DNA of 64,000 nt from JAEUPI01 sp046348365 (GTDB taxonomy: Bacteria; Pseudomonadota; Gammaproteobacteria; Burkholderiales; Burkholderiaceae_C), in the NCBI GenBank assembly GCA_046348365.1, contig JAXMEL010000001.1:558001-622000 (forward strand), in the 5' to 3' direction. Positions 53,248-63,301 of this stretch are shown here, in pieces; the first letter of the stretch is position 1; the number at the start of each line of letters is the position of its first letter. The notes beneath the pieces were generated by a model that had not been told where the DNA came from, ran no database searches, and saw only the letters and a list, made by a program, of their open reading frames with translations. The translations under genes were made by a program, and so were the position numbers.

Positions 53248-55719
53248 TCATGCGCCGATTCTGCGCCGCCGGCGCGGCGACACCTCGCGCGCAGGCTCGT
53301 CGAGCACGGCCTGCGCCTCGCCGATCATGCGCTGCAGCCGGTCGGCGAGCTTCTCGGTGCTGAGCTGCTCGCGAAAGCGCTCCACCATCAGCGCGAGCGC
53401 GAACGGGCTCGGTGCGCGCAGGGCCGCGAGTTCGATGCGCTGGCCGCGCATGCGCTTCAGGCTGGCGGCGAGGCGGCGGATATCGAGCTCCTGCGCCAGC
53501 ACCTCGGCGTCTGCCTGACCGAGCAGGCGATTGGCGGGGTCGTACTTGCGAAAGACCTCGTAGAACAGGCTCGAGCTCGCCTGCAACTGCCGCGTGCTCT
53601 TGGGCGCGCCGGGGTAGCCGGTGAACACGAGCCCGGCCACGCGCGCGATCTCGCGAAAGCGCCGCTGCGCCAGCTCGCCGGAGTTGAGGCTGGCGAGCAC
53701 GTCGTCGAGCAAGCTGTCGTCGCCGAGCACGTGGCCGCTCACCAGCGGCGCGAGATCGAGCGCTTCAGCCGCCAGCAGCTCGAAGCCGTAGTCGTTGACG
53801 CTCAAGGAGAACGTGTTGGGCGCCTCGCGCGAGAGCCGCCATGCCAGCAGGCTCGCCAGCCCGAGGTGCACGTAGCGCCCGGCGAAGGGGTAGACGAACG
53901 CATGATGCCCCTCGCGCGAGCGGAACTGCTCCACCAGCAGCGTGCCCGGCGTGGGCAGGCGCGACAGGCGCTGCTGCGCCTCGAGCATCGGCCGCGCGGC
54001 CTGCAGCTCGGGGTCGAGCCAGTCGCCCTGCCGCGCGCCGTGCAGCACGTCGAGCGTGGCGTCGGCCAACTCGCTGGACAGCGGCATCTTGCCGCCGGCC
54101 CAGGCCGGCACGATGCCGGACTTCTTGGTCGCCTTGCGCACCTGCGCCACCATCTCGTGCGTGCGCACGTATTCGAGCACGCGGCCGGCGAACACGAAGT
54201 GGTCGCCCTTCTTCAGCCGCGCGATGAAGCTCTCTTCGATCTGCCCCAGCGTGCCACCGCTCACCCACTTCACCAGCATCGACGATTCGCTCACGATCGT
54301 GCCCACCTGCAGCCGATGCCGCAGCGCGATGCCGCGGTCGGTGACGCGCCAGCTGCCGTCGTCGCCCTGCACCACGCGGTGGTATTGCGGATACGCCGTC
54401 AGGCTCGAGCCGCCGCGCGTCACGAAGTCGAGCGCCCAGTCGAACTCCTCGCGCGTGAGCGCGCGGTAGCTCCAGGCCGAGCGCACCTCGGCGAACAGCT
54501 CGTCGGCCATGAAGCCGCCGCCGAGCGCCATGCTCACCAGGTGCTGCACCAGCACGTCGAGCGGCTTGTCGGGTGCGAAGCGCTGCTCCACGCGCTGCAC
54601 CAGCGCAGCGCGGCGCACGGCCACCGCCTCGACCAATTCGAGCGTGTTGGTCGGCACCAGCGTGACGCGGCTGGCGCGGCCGGGCTGGTGGCCCGAGCGG
54701 CCGGCGCGCTGCAGCAACCGCGCCACGCCCTTGGCCGAGCCGATCTGCAGCACGCGCTCCACGGGCAGGAAGTCCACGCCGAGGTCGAGCGACGAGGTGG
54801 CCACCACCGCCTTGAGCGTGCCGGCCTTGAGCCCGGCCTCGACCCAGTCGCGCGTGGCGCGATCGAGCGAGCCGTGATGCAGCGCGATCTGCCCGGCCCA
54901 TTCGGGCCGCGCGCGCAGCAGCATCTGGTACCACGTCTCGGCCTGCGAGCGCACGTTGGTGAAGACCAGCGTGGTGCCGCTGCGCTCGATCTCGGCCACC
55001 ACCGGCTGCTCCATCTGCGCGCCGAGGTGGCCGCCCCACGAGAAGCGGCCGGGCTCGTGCGGCAGCAGCGTGTCGATCACCAGCTGCTTGTCGATGCGGC
55101 CGCGCACCAGCGCACCATCGGCGCCGCGGAGCAGCGCATGCATCGCCTCGTCGAGGTTGCCGAGCGTGGCCGACAGGCCCCACACCATCAGCGCCGGGTT
55201 CCAGCGCTTCAGCCGCGCGAGCGCGAGCTGCACCTGCACGCCGCGCTTGTTGCCGATCATCTCGTGCCACTCGTCGACGATCACGGTATGCACGCCGCCG
55301 AGCCGTTCGCGCGCATCGGGGCGCGTCAGCAGCAGCGTCAGCGATTCGGGCGTGGTCACCAGCGCGGTGGGCAGCAACTTGTCCTGCCGCGCGCGCTCGG
55401 CCGTAGGCGTGTCGCCGGTGCGCAGGCCTACCGTCCAGTGCGGCGCACGCTCGGCCAGCGGCAGCTCGAGCGCACGCGCGGTGTCGGCCGCCAGCGCGCG
55501 CATCGGCGTGAGCCAGATCGCCTGCAGGCCCGCGCGAGCAGCAGCAGCGCGGTCGAGCACGCCCATCCACACCGCATAGGTCTTGCCGCTGCCGGTGGTG
55601 GCGTGCAGCAGGCCGCTCTCGCCCCGCGCCATCGCCGCCCACACCTCGCGCTGGAACGCAAACGGCGCCCACCCGCGCGCGGCGAACCAGGCGTTTGCGT
55701 CAACGCAAGGCGTCGTCAT
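53248..55719 (-). CDS. DEXH helicase of the ligase-associated/Lhr type
   Basis: An 823-residue superfamily 2 helicase. Motifs are I HATTGSGKTYAVW (residues 38-50), Ia WLTPMRALAADT, II VDEWHE (a DEXH box variant), III SATLGN, IV TLVFTNVRSQAE, V VVATSSLDLGVDF and VI QRAGRSGHQPG. The C-terminal half has the Lhr-specific winged helix and beta region (GQIEESFIARLKKGDHFVFA, KMPLSSELADATLD). In many bacteria such helicases pair with a DNA ligase and a nuclease for repair. Here a nuclease-like gene follows two genes on, but no ligase is seen. ATG at 55719 is chosen. Confidence 0.88.
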   Translation of the reverse strand: MTTPCVDANAWFAARGWAPFAFQREVWAAMARGESGLLHATTGSGKTYAVWMGVLDRAAAARAGLQAIWLTPMRALAADTARALELPLAERAPHWTVGLRTGDTPTAERARQDKLLPTALVTTPESLTLLLTRPDARERLGGVHTVIVDEWHEMIGNKRGVQVQLALARLKRWNPALMVWGLSATLGNLDEAMHALLRGADGALVRGRIDKQLVIDTLLPHEPGRFSWGGHLGAQMEQPVVAEIERSGTTLVFTNVRSQAETWYQMLLRARPEWAGQIALHHGSLDRATRDWVEAGLKAGTLKAVVATSSLDLGVDFLPVERVLQIGSAKGVARLLQRAGRSGHQPGRASRVTLVPTNTLELVEAVAVRRAALVQRVEQRFAPDKPLDVLVQHLVSMALGGGFMADELFAEVRSAWSYRALTREEFDWALDFVTRGGSSLTAYPQYHRVVQGDDGSWRVTDRGIALRHRLQVGTIVSESSMLVKWVSGGTLGQIEESFIARLKKGDHFVFAGRVLEYVRTHEMVAQVRKATKKSGIVPAWAGGKMPLSSELADATLDVLHGARQGDWLDPELQAARPMLEAQQRLSRLPTPGTLLVEQFRSREGHHAFVYPFAGRYVHLGLASLLAWRLSREAPNTFSLSVNDYGFELLAAEALDLAPLVSGHVLGDDSLLDDVLASLNSGELAQRRFREIARVAGLVFTGYPGAPKSTRQLQASSSLFYEVFRKYDPANRLLGQADAEVLAQELDIRRLAASLKRMRGQRIELAALRAPSPFALALMVERFREQLSTEKLADRLQRMIGEAQAVLDEPAREVSPRRRRRIGA

Positions 55720-55813
55720 CGGCCCATTATTGGTGCGGGCAGGCAGGCCGGTGCCGACCCGTGGCTTGAGAGTGGTCAAGGCATTCCGGGTGACGGCACT
55801 GCACCATCGCTCG

Positions 55814-56530
55814 ATGACGGCCGATCGCACTCCGGTGTTCGCTGCGCGCGGCCTCGCCAAGGTCTACCGCAACGGCGAGGTGGCGGTGCACGCGCTGGCC
55901 GGTGTGGATCTCGAGATCCATCGCGGCGAGTTCGTGGTGCTGCTGGGGCCATCGGGCAGCGGCAAGAGCACGCTGCTCAACATTCTGGGCGGGCTCGACG
56001 TGCCCAGCGAAGGCGAGGTGCGCTTCGGCGACCATCTGCTCAGCGGCGCGAGCGAGGCCGAGCTCACGACCTATCGGCGCGAGCACGTGGGCTTCGTGTT
56101 CCAGTTCTACAACCTGATCCCGAGCCTCACGGTGCGCGAGAACGTGGCGCTGGTGACCGACATCGTGGAGCACCCGATGCCGGTGGACGAGGCCATCGAC
56201 CGCGTGGGCCTGACGCCGCGGCGCGACCATTTTCCGGCGCAACTCTCGGGCGGCGAGCAGCAGCGCGTGGCAATCGCACGCGCGATCGTGAAGCAGCCCG
56301 ACGTGCTGCTGTGCGACGAGCCCACCGGCGCGCTCGACTACCAGACGGGCAAGCTGGTGCTGGAGGTGATCGAGCGCATCAACCGCGAACTCGGCACGAC
56401 GACGGTGGTGATCACGCATAACGCGGCGATCGCAGGCATGGCCGATCGCGTGATTCGTTTGGGGGATGGACGGGTGGCGAGCGTGGTGGCCAACGAGAAG
56501 AAGCTGTCGCCTGCGGAGTTGGCGTGGTGA
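55814..56530 (+). CDS. ABC exporter ATP-binding protein (LolD/MacB class)
   Basis: 238 residues with Walker A (LGPSGSGKST), Q-loop (VFQFYNLIP), signature (LSGGEQQRVAIARAI), Walker B (VLLCDEPTGALD) and H-loop (VVITHNAAIAG). It should power the FtsX-type permease encoded at 57052. The two genes are separated by the 470-base repeat copy B instead of a normal short spacer. The last 15 residues (VVANEKKLSPAELAW) are a usual end for this subgroup. Confidence 0.87.
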   Translation: MTADRTPVFAARGLAKVYRNGEVAVHALAGVDLEIHRGEFVVLLGPSGSGKSTLLNILGGLDVPSEGEVRFGDHLLSGASEAELTTYRREHVGFVFQFYNLIPSLTVRENVALVTDIVEHPMPVDEAIDRVGLTPRRDHFPAQLSGGEQQRVAIARAIVKQPDVLLCDEPTGALDYQTGKLVLEVIERINRELGTTTVVITHNAAIAGMADRVIRLGDGRVASVVANEKKLSPAELAW

Positions 56531-57051
56531 GGTCAATTGTCGTCGCAGCATCGAAGCGGCGCGGCGGGCGGTACCCGCTGGGGGCTCATACTGGGTCGGT
56601 CGGCGCCTGCACCGCCGACTCCGCTGTGGTGCTCGCTGCCGTCGGCGCACGCCACCAACGGTGCTGGGCAAAGGTGGGTTGGGGCAGGACTGGGCGCGCC
56701 CATGAGGCGCCGAGAAGCGCAGGCGGGCGAAGGTTGCCCATCGCCGTAAGGCGACGGGTCGGCGAGGACTTCGAGCTCCGAGCGCAGCGGCACTCCGCCA
56801 GGAGCGTCGCGGCCGTGCGAGGGGCGAGCGTGGACGAAGAGCCGTCCACTGCGGACGGCTCTTCGCCTCGCGAGCGGCTGGCGCCTGCAGGCGCCAGCGC
56901 GGCCTGCAAGGCAGTTCCGCAGCCGCCCTCGCAGACCGAGCACCGCAGGGAACCCCTGCGCGAAGCGCAGGGGCGCCTCATTGAAGTGCCCAGGACCGCC
57001 CGAACCCGCCTTTGCCTCGCTCGAACGAAGCACGAAGCAGGCTGACCACCG
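56531..57051. other. Long gap filled by dispersed repeat copy B
   Basis: 521 bases between the ATPase gene and the permease gene of one transporter. Only the repeat at 56547-57014 and its hairpins are seen; no credible coding sequence. Confidence 0.7.
56547..57014. repeat. Long hairpin-rich dispersed repeat, copy B
   Basis: It shares the order and orientation of blocks with copy A (18330-18880). It lacks the inverted-repeat insert of copy A and has its own stretch with three strong hairpins. These are a 13-base perfect stem (56835-56847 with 56853-56865), the 20-base palindrome CTGGCGCCTGCAGGCGCCAG (56878-56897), and CCCCTGCGC-GAA-GCGCAGGGG (56953-56973). Confidence 0.85.
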
Positions 57052-59430
57052 ATGAAAGCCCTCGACCGCAAACTCCTACGCGACCTGCGCCTGATGTGGA
57101 GCCAGGCGCTGACGATCGCGCTGGTGGTGGCCAGCGGCGTCGGCGCATTCCTGACCACGCTGTCGGCGGTCGATTCGCTGGCGCTGGCGCGCGATCGCTT
57201 CTACGCGCAGGGCCGGTTCGCCGACGTGTTTGCCGGCGTCAAGCGCGCGCCCGATTCGCAGGCCGAGGTGCTGCGCCAAGTGAGCGGTGTGGCCGACGTG
57301 CAAACCACGATCGAGCAGATCGTGCGCATCGAGATCGAAGGCCTCACCGATCCCATCATCGGCCAGCTGATCGGCGTGAACCTGCGCGATGCGCCGCGCA
57401 TGAACCGCCTGACGCTGCACCGCGGCCGCGGCCTCGAAGCCGCCAGCGGCGAAACACGTGCCGGCGGCGCGATCGACGCGCTGGTGTCGGTGGGTTTCGC
57501 CAATGCGCATCACCTCGTGCCCGGCTCGCACGTCGGTGCGCTGATCAACGGCCGCCAGCGCACGCTGCGCATCGTCGGCATCGCGCTGTCGCCCGAATTC
57601 ATCTTCGCCGGCATGTTCGGCATGCCCGACCTGCGCGGCTTCGGCGTGTTCTGGGTCGACCAGGAGGCGCTGGCCGCGGCCTACGACATGAAGGGCACCT
57701 TCAACCGCGTGGCGGTCAAGCTCGCACCCGGCGCGTCGGAGCGCGCGGTGATCGACTCGCTGCAGCAGCGCCTGAGCCCGTGGGGCGGGCGCCTGGCCTA
57801 CGGCCGCAAGGACCAGAACTCGCACGGGATGCTCGACAACGAGATCAACGAGCAGCGCGTGCTCGGCACCGTGCTGCCGTCGATCTTCCTCGGCGTGGCG
57901 GCGTTCCTGCTCAACGTGGTGGTGTCGCGCCTGGTGGCCACGCAACGCGAGCAGATCGCCGCGCTGAAGGCGCTCGGCTACACCAACCGCGCGATCGCCG
58001 CGCACTACCTGAAGCTGGTGCTGGTGATCGTCAGCATCGGGCTGGTGCTGGGCGTGTTCGTCGGCGACCGCTTCGGCACCTATCTCACCGGCATCTACGC
58101 CGAGTTCTTCTTCTTCCCGAGCTTCGAGCACCGCATCGCGCCGTCGCTGCTGGTGATCGCAGCGGGCATCACCTTCGCCACCGCGGTCGCCGGCACGCTC
58201 AACGCGATCTTCGCCACGGTGCGGCTGGCGCCGGCCGAGGCGATGCGGCCGCCCGCGCCGGGGCGCTACCGGCGCACGCTGCCCGAGCGGCTGGGCCTGA
58301 CCGCGCTGTCGCCCGCGCTGCGCATGATCCTGCGCAACTTCGAGCGCCGGCCGCTGCGCAGCGCGCTGTCGATCACCGGCGTGGCGGCGTCGGTGGCGAT
58401 CGTCGTGATGGGCAACTTCTTCCGCGACGCGATCGACTACATCGTCGATTCGCAGTTCAACGTCGGCATGAGGAGCGACGTGATCGTCTGGCTGACCGAC
58501 CCGGCGCCGGCGCGCGCGCGCCACGAGCTGGCGCGGCGCTCCGGCGTGCTGCAGGTCGAATCGGGCCGCGACGTGCAGGTGCGCTTCATCAACGGCCACC
58601 GCCAGGAGCGCGCGATGATCCGCGGCCATCCGGCGCACGCGCAGCTGACGCGCATCATCGACGTCGACAACCACGAGGCCTCGCGCCTCGACGACGATGG
58701 CCTGGTGATGAGCGACCGCCTGGCCGCCAAGCTCGGCCTGCGCGTCGGCGACCATGTCGACGTCGAGATCCTCGAGGGCCGCCAGCGCACGGTCGCGGTG
58801 CGGCTCGCCGCCACGGTGCGCGACATGATGGGCCTGAATACCTACATGGAGCAACGTGCGCTGAACCGCCTGCTGCAGGAAGACGAGATGGCCAACTGGT
58901 TCTCCCTCGCGGTCGAGCGCGGCCGCGAGGCCGCGCTGCTGGAGGCGACCAAGGCGATGCCGCGCGTGGTGGGCGCGTTCAGCAAGGCCACGCTGTTGCG
59001 CAACATGGAAGAGATCAGCGCGCGCAACGTGCGCATCATGAGCACCATCCTCACGTCGCTGGCGGTCGTGATCGCGGTCGGCGTGGTCTACAACAACGCC
59101 CGCATCGCGCTGGCCGAGCGCACCTGGGAGCTGGCGTCCTTGCGCGTGCTCGGCTTCTCGCGTGCCGAGGTGTCGGCGCTTCTGCTCGGCGAGCTGGCGC
59201 TGGTGATCGCGCTGGCGCTGCCGATCGGCATGCTGCTCGGCAACGCGCTGGTGCACGCCATCGCCGGGCTGCTCGCCAGCGACCAGTTCCAGTTCCCGGT
59301 GGTGATCCGCGCGCGCACCTACGCCTGGGCGGCGATCGTCGTGCTTGCCGCGGGGATTGCCAGCGCGCTGGTGGTGCGCCGGCGCATCGACCGGCTCGAC
59401 ATGGTGGCGGCGCTGAAGACGAGGGAATGA
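57052..59430 (+). CDS. ABC exporter permease, FtsX-like (duplicated)
   Basis: 792 residues with two FtsX-type halves, as in LolCE-like and YbjY-like exporters. Helix 1 follows a cytoplasmic start (LMWSQALTIALVVASGVGAF). The first FtsX block is at about residues 275-395 (VVSRLVATQREQIAALKALG, ending TVRLAPAEAMRP). The second begins RRPLRSALSITGVAASVAIV and ends near residue 790 (NNARIALAERTWELASLRVL). The partner ATPase is encoded upstream across the repeat. The adaptor gene overlaps or nearly touches the stop. The substrate is unknown. Confidence 0.85.
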   Translation: MKALDRKLLRDLRLMWSQALTIALVVASGVGAFLTTLSAVDSLALARDRFYAQGRFADVFAGVKRAPDSQAEVLRQVSGVADVQTTIEQIVRIEIEGLTDPIIGQLIGVNLRDAPRMNRLTLHRGRGLEAASGETRAGGAIDALVSVGFANAHHLVPGSHVGALINGRQRTLRIVGIALSPEFIFAGMFGMPDLRGFGVFWVDQEALAAAYDMKGTFNRVAVKLAPGASERAVIDSLQQRLSPWGGRLAYGRKDQNSHGMLDNEINEQRVLGTVLPSIFLGVAAFLLNVVVSRLVATQREQIAALKALGYTNRAIAAHYLKLVLVIVSIGLVLGVFVGDRFGTYLTGIYAEFFFFPSFEHRIAPSLLVIAAGITFATAVAGTLNAIFATVRLAPAEAMRPPAPGRYRRTLPERLGLTALSPALRMILRNFERRPLRSALSITGVAASVAIVVMGNFFRDAIDYIVDSQFNVGMRSDVIVWLTDPAPARARHELARRSGVLQVESGRDVQVRFINGHRQERAMIRGHPAHAQLTRIIDVDNHEASRLDDDGLVMSDRLAAKLGLRVGDHVDVEILEGRQRTVAVRLAATVRDMMGLNTYMEQRALNRLLQEDEMANWFSLAVERGREAALLEATKAMPRVVGAFSKATLLRNMEEISARNVRIMSTILTSLAVVIAVGVVYNNARIALAERTWELASLRVLGFSRAEVSALLLGELALVIALALPIGMLLGNALVHAIAGLLASDQFQFPVVIRARTYAWAAIVVLAAGIASALVVRRRIDRLDMVAALKTRE

Positions 59431-59432
59431 CG

Positions 59433-60632
59433 ATGAAGAAGACCACGATGATCTGGATCGCCGGCGGCAGCGTCGCCGCGGTGGCGCTGCTGGCCTGGGC
59501 GTTCGCGCCGCGGCCGGCCGAGGTGGAGGTGGCGCGCGTCGACAGCGGCGCCTTCGAAACCACGATCGACGAGGACGGCAAGACCCGCCTGGCCGATCGC
59601 TACGTGGTGTCGGCGCCGCTGGCCGGGCGGCTGGCTCGCATCACGCTGCGCGAGGGCGACGCGGTGACCGCCGACGCGGTGGTGGCCACGCTCACGCCGG
59701 TGCTGTCGCCGATGATCGACGAGCGCACCGCGCGCGAGCTGGGCGCGCGCGTGCAGGCCGCCGAGGCCAACGTGCAGCGCGCGGTGACCCGCATCGACCG
59801 CGCCAAGGTGGCTCAGGACCAGGCGCAGCTCGAGCTGAAGCGCAGCGAGCAGCTGTCGCAGCAAGGCTTCGTGGCGCCGACCAAGCTCGACAACGACCGG
59901 CTCGCCGTCACCGCGGCGCAGAAGGAAGTCGAGGCCGCCGCCGGCGACCACCACGTGGCCACGCACGAGCTGTCGGTGGCGCGCGCCGCGTTGTCGGCGC
60001 TGCGGCCGCAGGCCGCCGGCGCGCGCGCGTTCGAGGTGCGCTCGCCGGTCGCCGGCCGCGTGCTGAAGCTGCACCAGACCAGCGAGGCCACCGTGACACT
60101 GGGCGCGCCGCTGATCGACGTCGGCGACACCGCGCGGCTCGACATCGTGGCCGAGCTGCTGACCACCGACGCGCTGCGCGCCACGCCGGGCAGCCGCGTG
60201 CGCATCGAGCGCTGGGGCGGCCCTGGCACGCTCGAAGGCCGCGTGCGGCGCGTCGAGCCTGCGGCGTTCACCAAGATCTCGGCGCTCGGCGTCGAGGAGC
60301 AGCGCGTCAACGTGCTGATCGACATCGTCACGCCGCACGCGCAATGGGCCGCGCTCGGTGACGGCTACCGCGTCAGCGTGCGCGTGGTCACGCTCGCGTT
60401 GCCGCAGGTGCTGCGCGTGCCGGTGAGCGCGGTGTTCCCGCGGCCCGAAGGCGGCTCGGCGGTGTTCGTGCTCGACGGCGGGCGCGCCAAGCAGGTGCCG
60501 GTGGAGATCGGCGCGCGCAACGGCACGCAGGCGTGGATCAAGAGCGGCGTCGCCGACGGCGCGACGGTGATCGTCTATCCGCCGGCCGGGCTCAGCGACG
60601 GCGCGCGCGTGAAGGCGCGCTCTGTCGCCTGA
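59433..60632 (+). CDS. HlyD-type periplasmic adaptor of an ABC exporter
   Basis: 399 residues. ATG at 59433 has GAGGGA six bases upstream; the ATG at 59427 overlapping the permease stop has none. An N-terminal membrane helix (MIWIAGGSVAAVALLAWAFA) is followed by a lipoyl half (VVSAPLAGRLARITLREGDA), a coiled-coil hairpin (about residues 90-185), a second lipoyl half (FEVRSPVAGRVLKLHQTSEA) and barrel domains. Third gene of the ABC trio. Its last 41 bases overlap the end of the convergent magnesium ATPase gene. Confidence 0.85.
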   Translation: MKKTTMIWIAGGSVAAVALLAWAFAPRPAEVEVARVDSGAFETTIDEDGKTRLADRYVVSAPLAGRLARITLREGDAVTADAVVATLTPVLSPMIDERTARELGARVQAAEANVQRAVTRIDRAKVAQDQAQLELKRSEQLSQQGFVAPTKLDNDRLAVTAAQKEVEAAAGDHHVATHELSVARAALSALRPQAAGARAFEVRSPVAGRVLKLHQTSEATVTLGAPLIDVGDTARLDIVAELLTTDALRATPGSRVRIERWGGPGTLEGRVRRVEPAAFTKISALGVEEQRVNVLIDIVTPHAQWAALGDGYRVSVRVVTLALPQVLRVPVSAVFPRPEGGSAVFVLDGGRAKQVPVEIGARNGTQAWIKSGVADGATVIVYPPAGLSDGARVKARSVA

Positions 60633-63216
60633 TATAGCGGCGCTCGAACAGGCGCTTCATCGCTTCGGTGAGCACCAGGTAGGCCGCCACGATGGCCAGC
60701 GAGGCGATGAGCAGCGGCGCCGGCAGCGGCACGAAGCCCAGCAGCGCGGCCAGCGGCCCGGTGTAGGGCAGCGCCACCGAGACCACGGCCACGACGACCG
60801 TCGAGCCGACCAGCAGCGCGCTCGGCCGGCTGCGCCAGGCGGGCAGCCGCGTGCGCAGCACCATCACCACCGCCAGCTCGGTGAGCACCGACACCACGAA
60901 CCACGCGGTCTGGAACAGCGCCTCGCCGGCGGCGAACACCAGCAACAGCAGCGCGAAGGTGATCAGGTCGAACACGCTGCTGATCAGGCCGTAGACGATC
61001 ATGCGGCGCCGCACCTCGACCACGCTCCAGCGCTGCGGATGGCGCAGGTGCTCGTCGTCGACGCGGTCGGTGGCGATGGCCATCGACGGCAGGTCGGAGA
61101 GAAAGTTGTTGAGCAGGATTTGCTTGGGCGCCAGCGGCAGGAACGGCAGCAGCGGCCCCGCCGCCGCCATGCTCAGCATGTTGCCGAAGTTGGCGCTGGT
61201 GGTGATCCCGATGTACTTGAGCGTGTTGGCGAACGCGCGCCGGCCCTGCACCACGCCGTCGTGCAGCAGCGCGAGGCTGGGTGCGAGCAGCACCACGTCG
61301 GCGCTCTCGCGCGCCACGTCGGTGGCGCCGTCGACCGAGATGCCCACGTCGGCCGCGTGCAGCGCCGGCGCGTCGTTGATGCCGTCGCCGAGAAAGCCCA
61401 CCGCATGGCCGGCGCGCTGCAGCGCGCGCACGATGCGCTCCTTCTGCTGCGGGTCGATCTCGGCGAACACGTCGGTGCGCGCGGCCTGCTGCCACAGCGC
61501 CTCGTCGCGCATCGCGGCGATCTTCTCGCCGGTGAGCAGCCGCTCGGGCCGCAGCCCGACCCCGCGCGCCACGTGCGCGGCCACGTGGCGGTTGTCGCCC
61601 GTGAGCATCTTGACGTGGATGCCGCGCTGCTGCAGCCGGTGCAGCGACTGCGCCGCGTCGGGCTTGGGCGGGTCGGCGAAGAGCAGCAGGCCCTCGAGGC
61701 ACAGGCCCTGCTCGTCGGCGCGCTCGTAGCTCGCCTTGGCCGCCGTGCGCAGGCTCGCCAGCGCGAGCATGCGCTGGCCCGCCTCGCCGGCGGCGCGCAG
61801 GCGCTCGCCGATCTGCGCGCGCGCCGCGTCGCTCAGCAGCTCGATTGCCGCATCGACGCGCCAATGCGTGCAGATGCCGAGCACCGCATCGACGGCGCCC
61901 TTGGTGACGAGCTCGTGGTGGTCGGCGTCGCCGTCGCGCGCCACCACGATCGTCAGGCGCCGGCGCTGGAAGTCGTAGGGAATCTCGTCGACCTTGTGCA
62001 CGCCGGCGCCGGCGACGATGCCTTCGCGCTCACCGGCGGCCACCAGTGCGCGATCGAGCGGGTTCTCGATGCCCGTCTCCAGGCTGGCGTTGAGCACCGC
62101 CAGCTCGAGCACCGTGCGCGCGGCCTGGCCCTGCGCGTCGAGCGCGGCCACGAGCTGCACGTCGCCGAGCGTGAGCGTGCCGGTCTTGTCGGTGCACAGC
62201 ACGTCGATGCTGCCGAGGTCCTCGATCGCCTGCTGGCGGCGCACCAGCACGCCGGTGGCGGCCATCGCGCGCGCGCCGTGCGCCAGCGTGACACTCACGA
62301 TCGCCGGCAGCAGCTCGGGCGACAGGCCCACGGCCAACGCGACCGCATACATCAGCGAGGTGATCGGCGAGCGGCCCTGCACCGTCTCGAGCATCACCAC
62401 CAGCAGCACCATCACCACCATGATGCGCAGCAGCAGCACGCCGAACTGCGCCACGCCGCGCTCGAACTCGGTGGGCGCGCGCGCCAGGCGCAGCTCGGCC
62501 GCGATGTCGCCCAGCGCGGTGGCCGCGCCGGTGGCGCTGACCACGAAGGTGCCGGTGCCGCTCCTCACCGAGGTGCCGAGAAAGACACTGTTGCTGCGCG
62601 CGGCCGGCGCGGCGTCGGCCGCGCAGACGCCGGGGCGCTTTTCCACCGGGAACGATTCGCCGGTGAGCGGCGCCTCGCTGAGCATCAGGTCGCGCGCGGC
62701 GAGCAGCACACCGTCGGCGGGCACCAGGTTGCCGGCCGCGAGCTCGACCACGTCGCCTCGCACCAGATCGGTCGCCGGCACGGTGCGCAGCGCGCCGTCG
62801 CGGCGCACGCGCGCGGTGAGCGCCAGGCGCCGCGCGAGCGCGGCGATCGCCTGCGACGCGCGCCACTCCTGCCACGCGCCGAGCACCGCGCTGCCGGCCA
62901 CGATGACGAGGATGATCGTGGCGTCGAGCCAGTCGCGCAGGAACAGCGACACCGCGGCGCCGACCAGCAGGATCAGCACCAGCGGGCTCGCGAACTGGCG
63001 CAGCAGCAGCTTCAGGCCCTCGGCCTGCGGCGCGCGCTGCACCGCATTGGGCCCGTCGCGGCGCAGGCGTGCATGCGCCTCGTCGCCCGAGAGGCCGGCC
63101 TCGCCGGTGCCCAGCACCGCGAGCAGCGCCGGCAGCGCCAGCGCCCACGGCGGTGCGGCCGATGTCGATGCGGCGGCGGACGCCGTTGCGGCGGCAGCTT
63201 GCGGTGCGTCGTTCAT
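60592..63216 (-). CDS. Magnesium-transporting P-type ATPase, MgtA/MgtB class
   Basis: 874 residues, an ion-pumping inner-membrane ATPase of type IIIB. ATG at 63216 is taken, with GTG at 63222 as alternative. The actuator motif is LTGESFPVEK, the phosphorylated aspartate is in VLCTDKTGTLT, and the hinge is MLTGDNRHVAAHVARG and FLGDGINDAPALHAADVG. The membrane region has AVALAVGLSPELLPAIVSVT and ILLNNFLSDLPSMAIATD, both diagnostic of Mg2+ ATPases. The N-terminus is a long alanine-rich stretch. No MgtC or leader regulatory sequence was recognised upstream. Confidence 0.88.
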   Translation of the reverse strand: MNDAPQAAAATASAAASTSAAPPWALALPALLAVLGTGEAGLSGDEAHARLRRDGPNAVQRAPQAEGLKLLLRQFASPLVLILLVGAAVSLFLRDWLDATIILVIVAGSAVLGAWQEWRASQAIAALARRLALTARVRRDGALRTVPATDLVRGDVVELAAGNLVPADGVLLAARDLMLSEAPLTGESFPVEKRPGVCAADAAPAARSNSVFLGTSVRSGTGTFVVSATGAATALGDIAAELRLARAPTEFERGVAQFGVLLLRIMVVMVLLVVMLETVQGRSPITSLMYAVALAVGLSPELLPAIVSVTLAHGARAMAATGVLVRRQQAIEDLGSIDVLCTDKTGTLTLGDVQLVAALDAQGQAARTVLELAVLNASLETGIENPLDRALVAAGEREGIVAGAGVHKVDEIPYDFQRRRLTIVVARDGDADHHELVTKGAVDAVLGICTHWRVDAAIELLSDAARAQIGERLRAAGEAGQRMLALASLRTAAKASYERADEQGLCLEGLLLFADPPKPDAAQSLHRLQQRGIHVKMLTGDNRHVAAHVARGVGLRPERLLTGEKIAAMRDEALWQQAARTDVFAEIDPQQKERIVRALQRAGHAVGFLGDGINDAPALHAADVGISVDGATDVARESADVVLLAPSLALLHDGVVQGRRAFANTLKYIGITTSANFGNMLSMAAAGPLLPFLPLAPKQILLNNFLSDLPSMAIATDRVDDEHLRHPQRWSVVEVRRRMIVYGLISSVFDLITFALLLLVFAAGEALFQTAWFVVSVLTELAVVMVLRTRLPAWRSRPSALLVGSTVVVAVVSVALPYTGPLAALLGFVPLPAPLLIASLAIVAAYLVLTEAMKRLFERRYIRRQSAPSRARRR

Positions 63217-63301
63217 CGCCACGCGCCAAGGCTACGCGAGCGCGGCCGGGCGGCCGCGCCGCGGCCGTTGAGGCAGCGCAACCCGGGCCATCACAGGCCG
63301 C

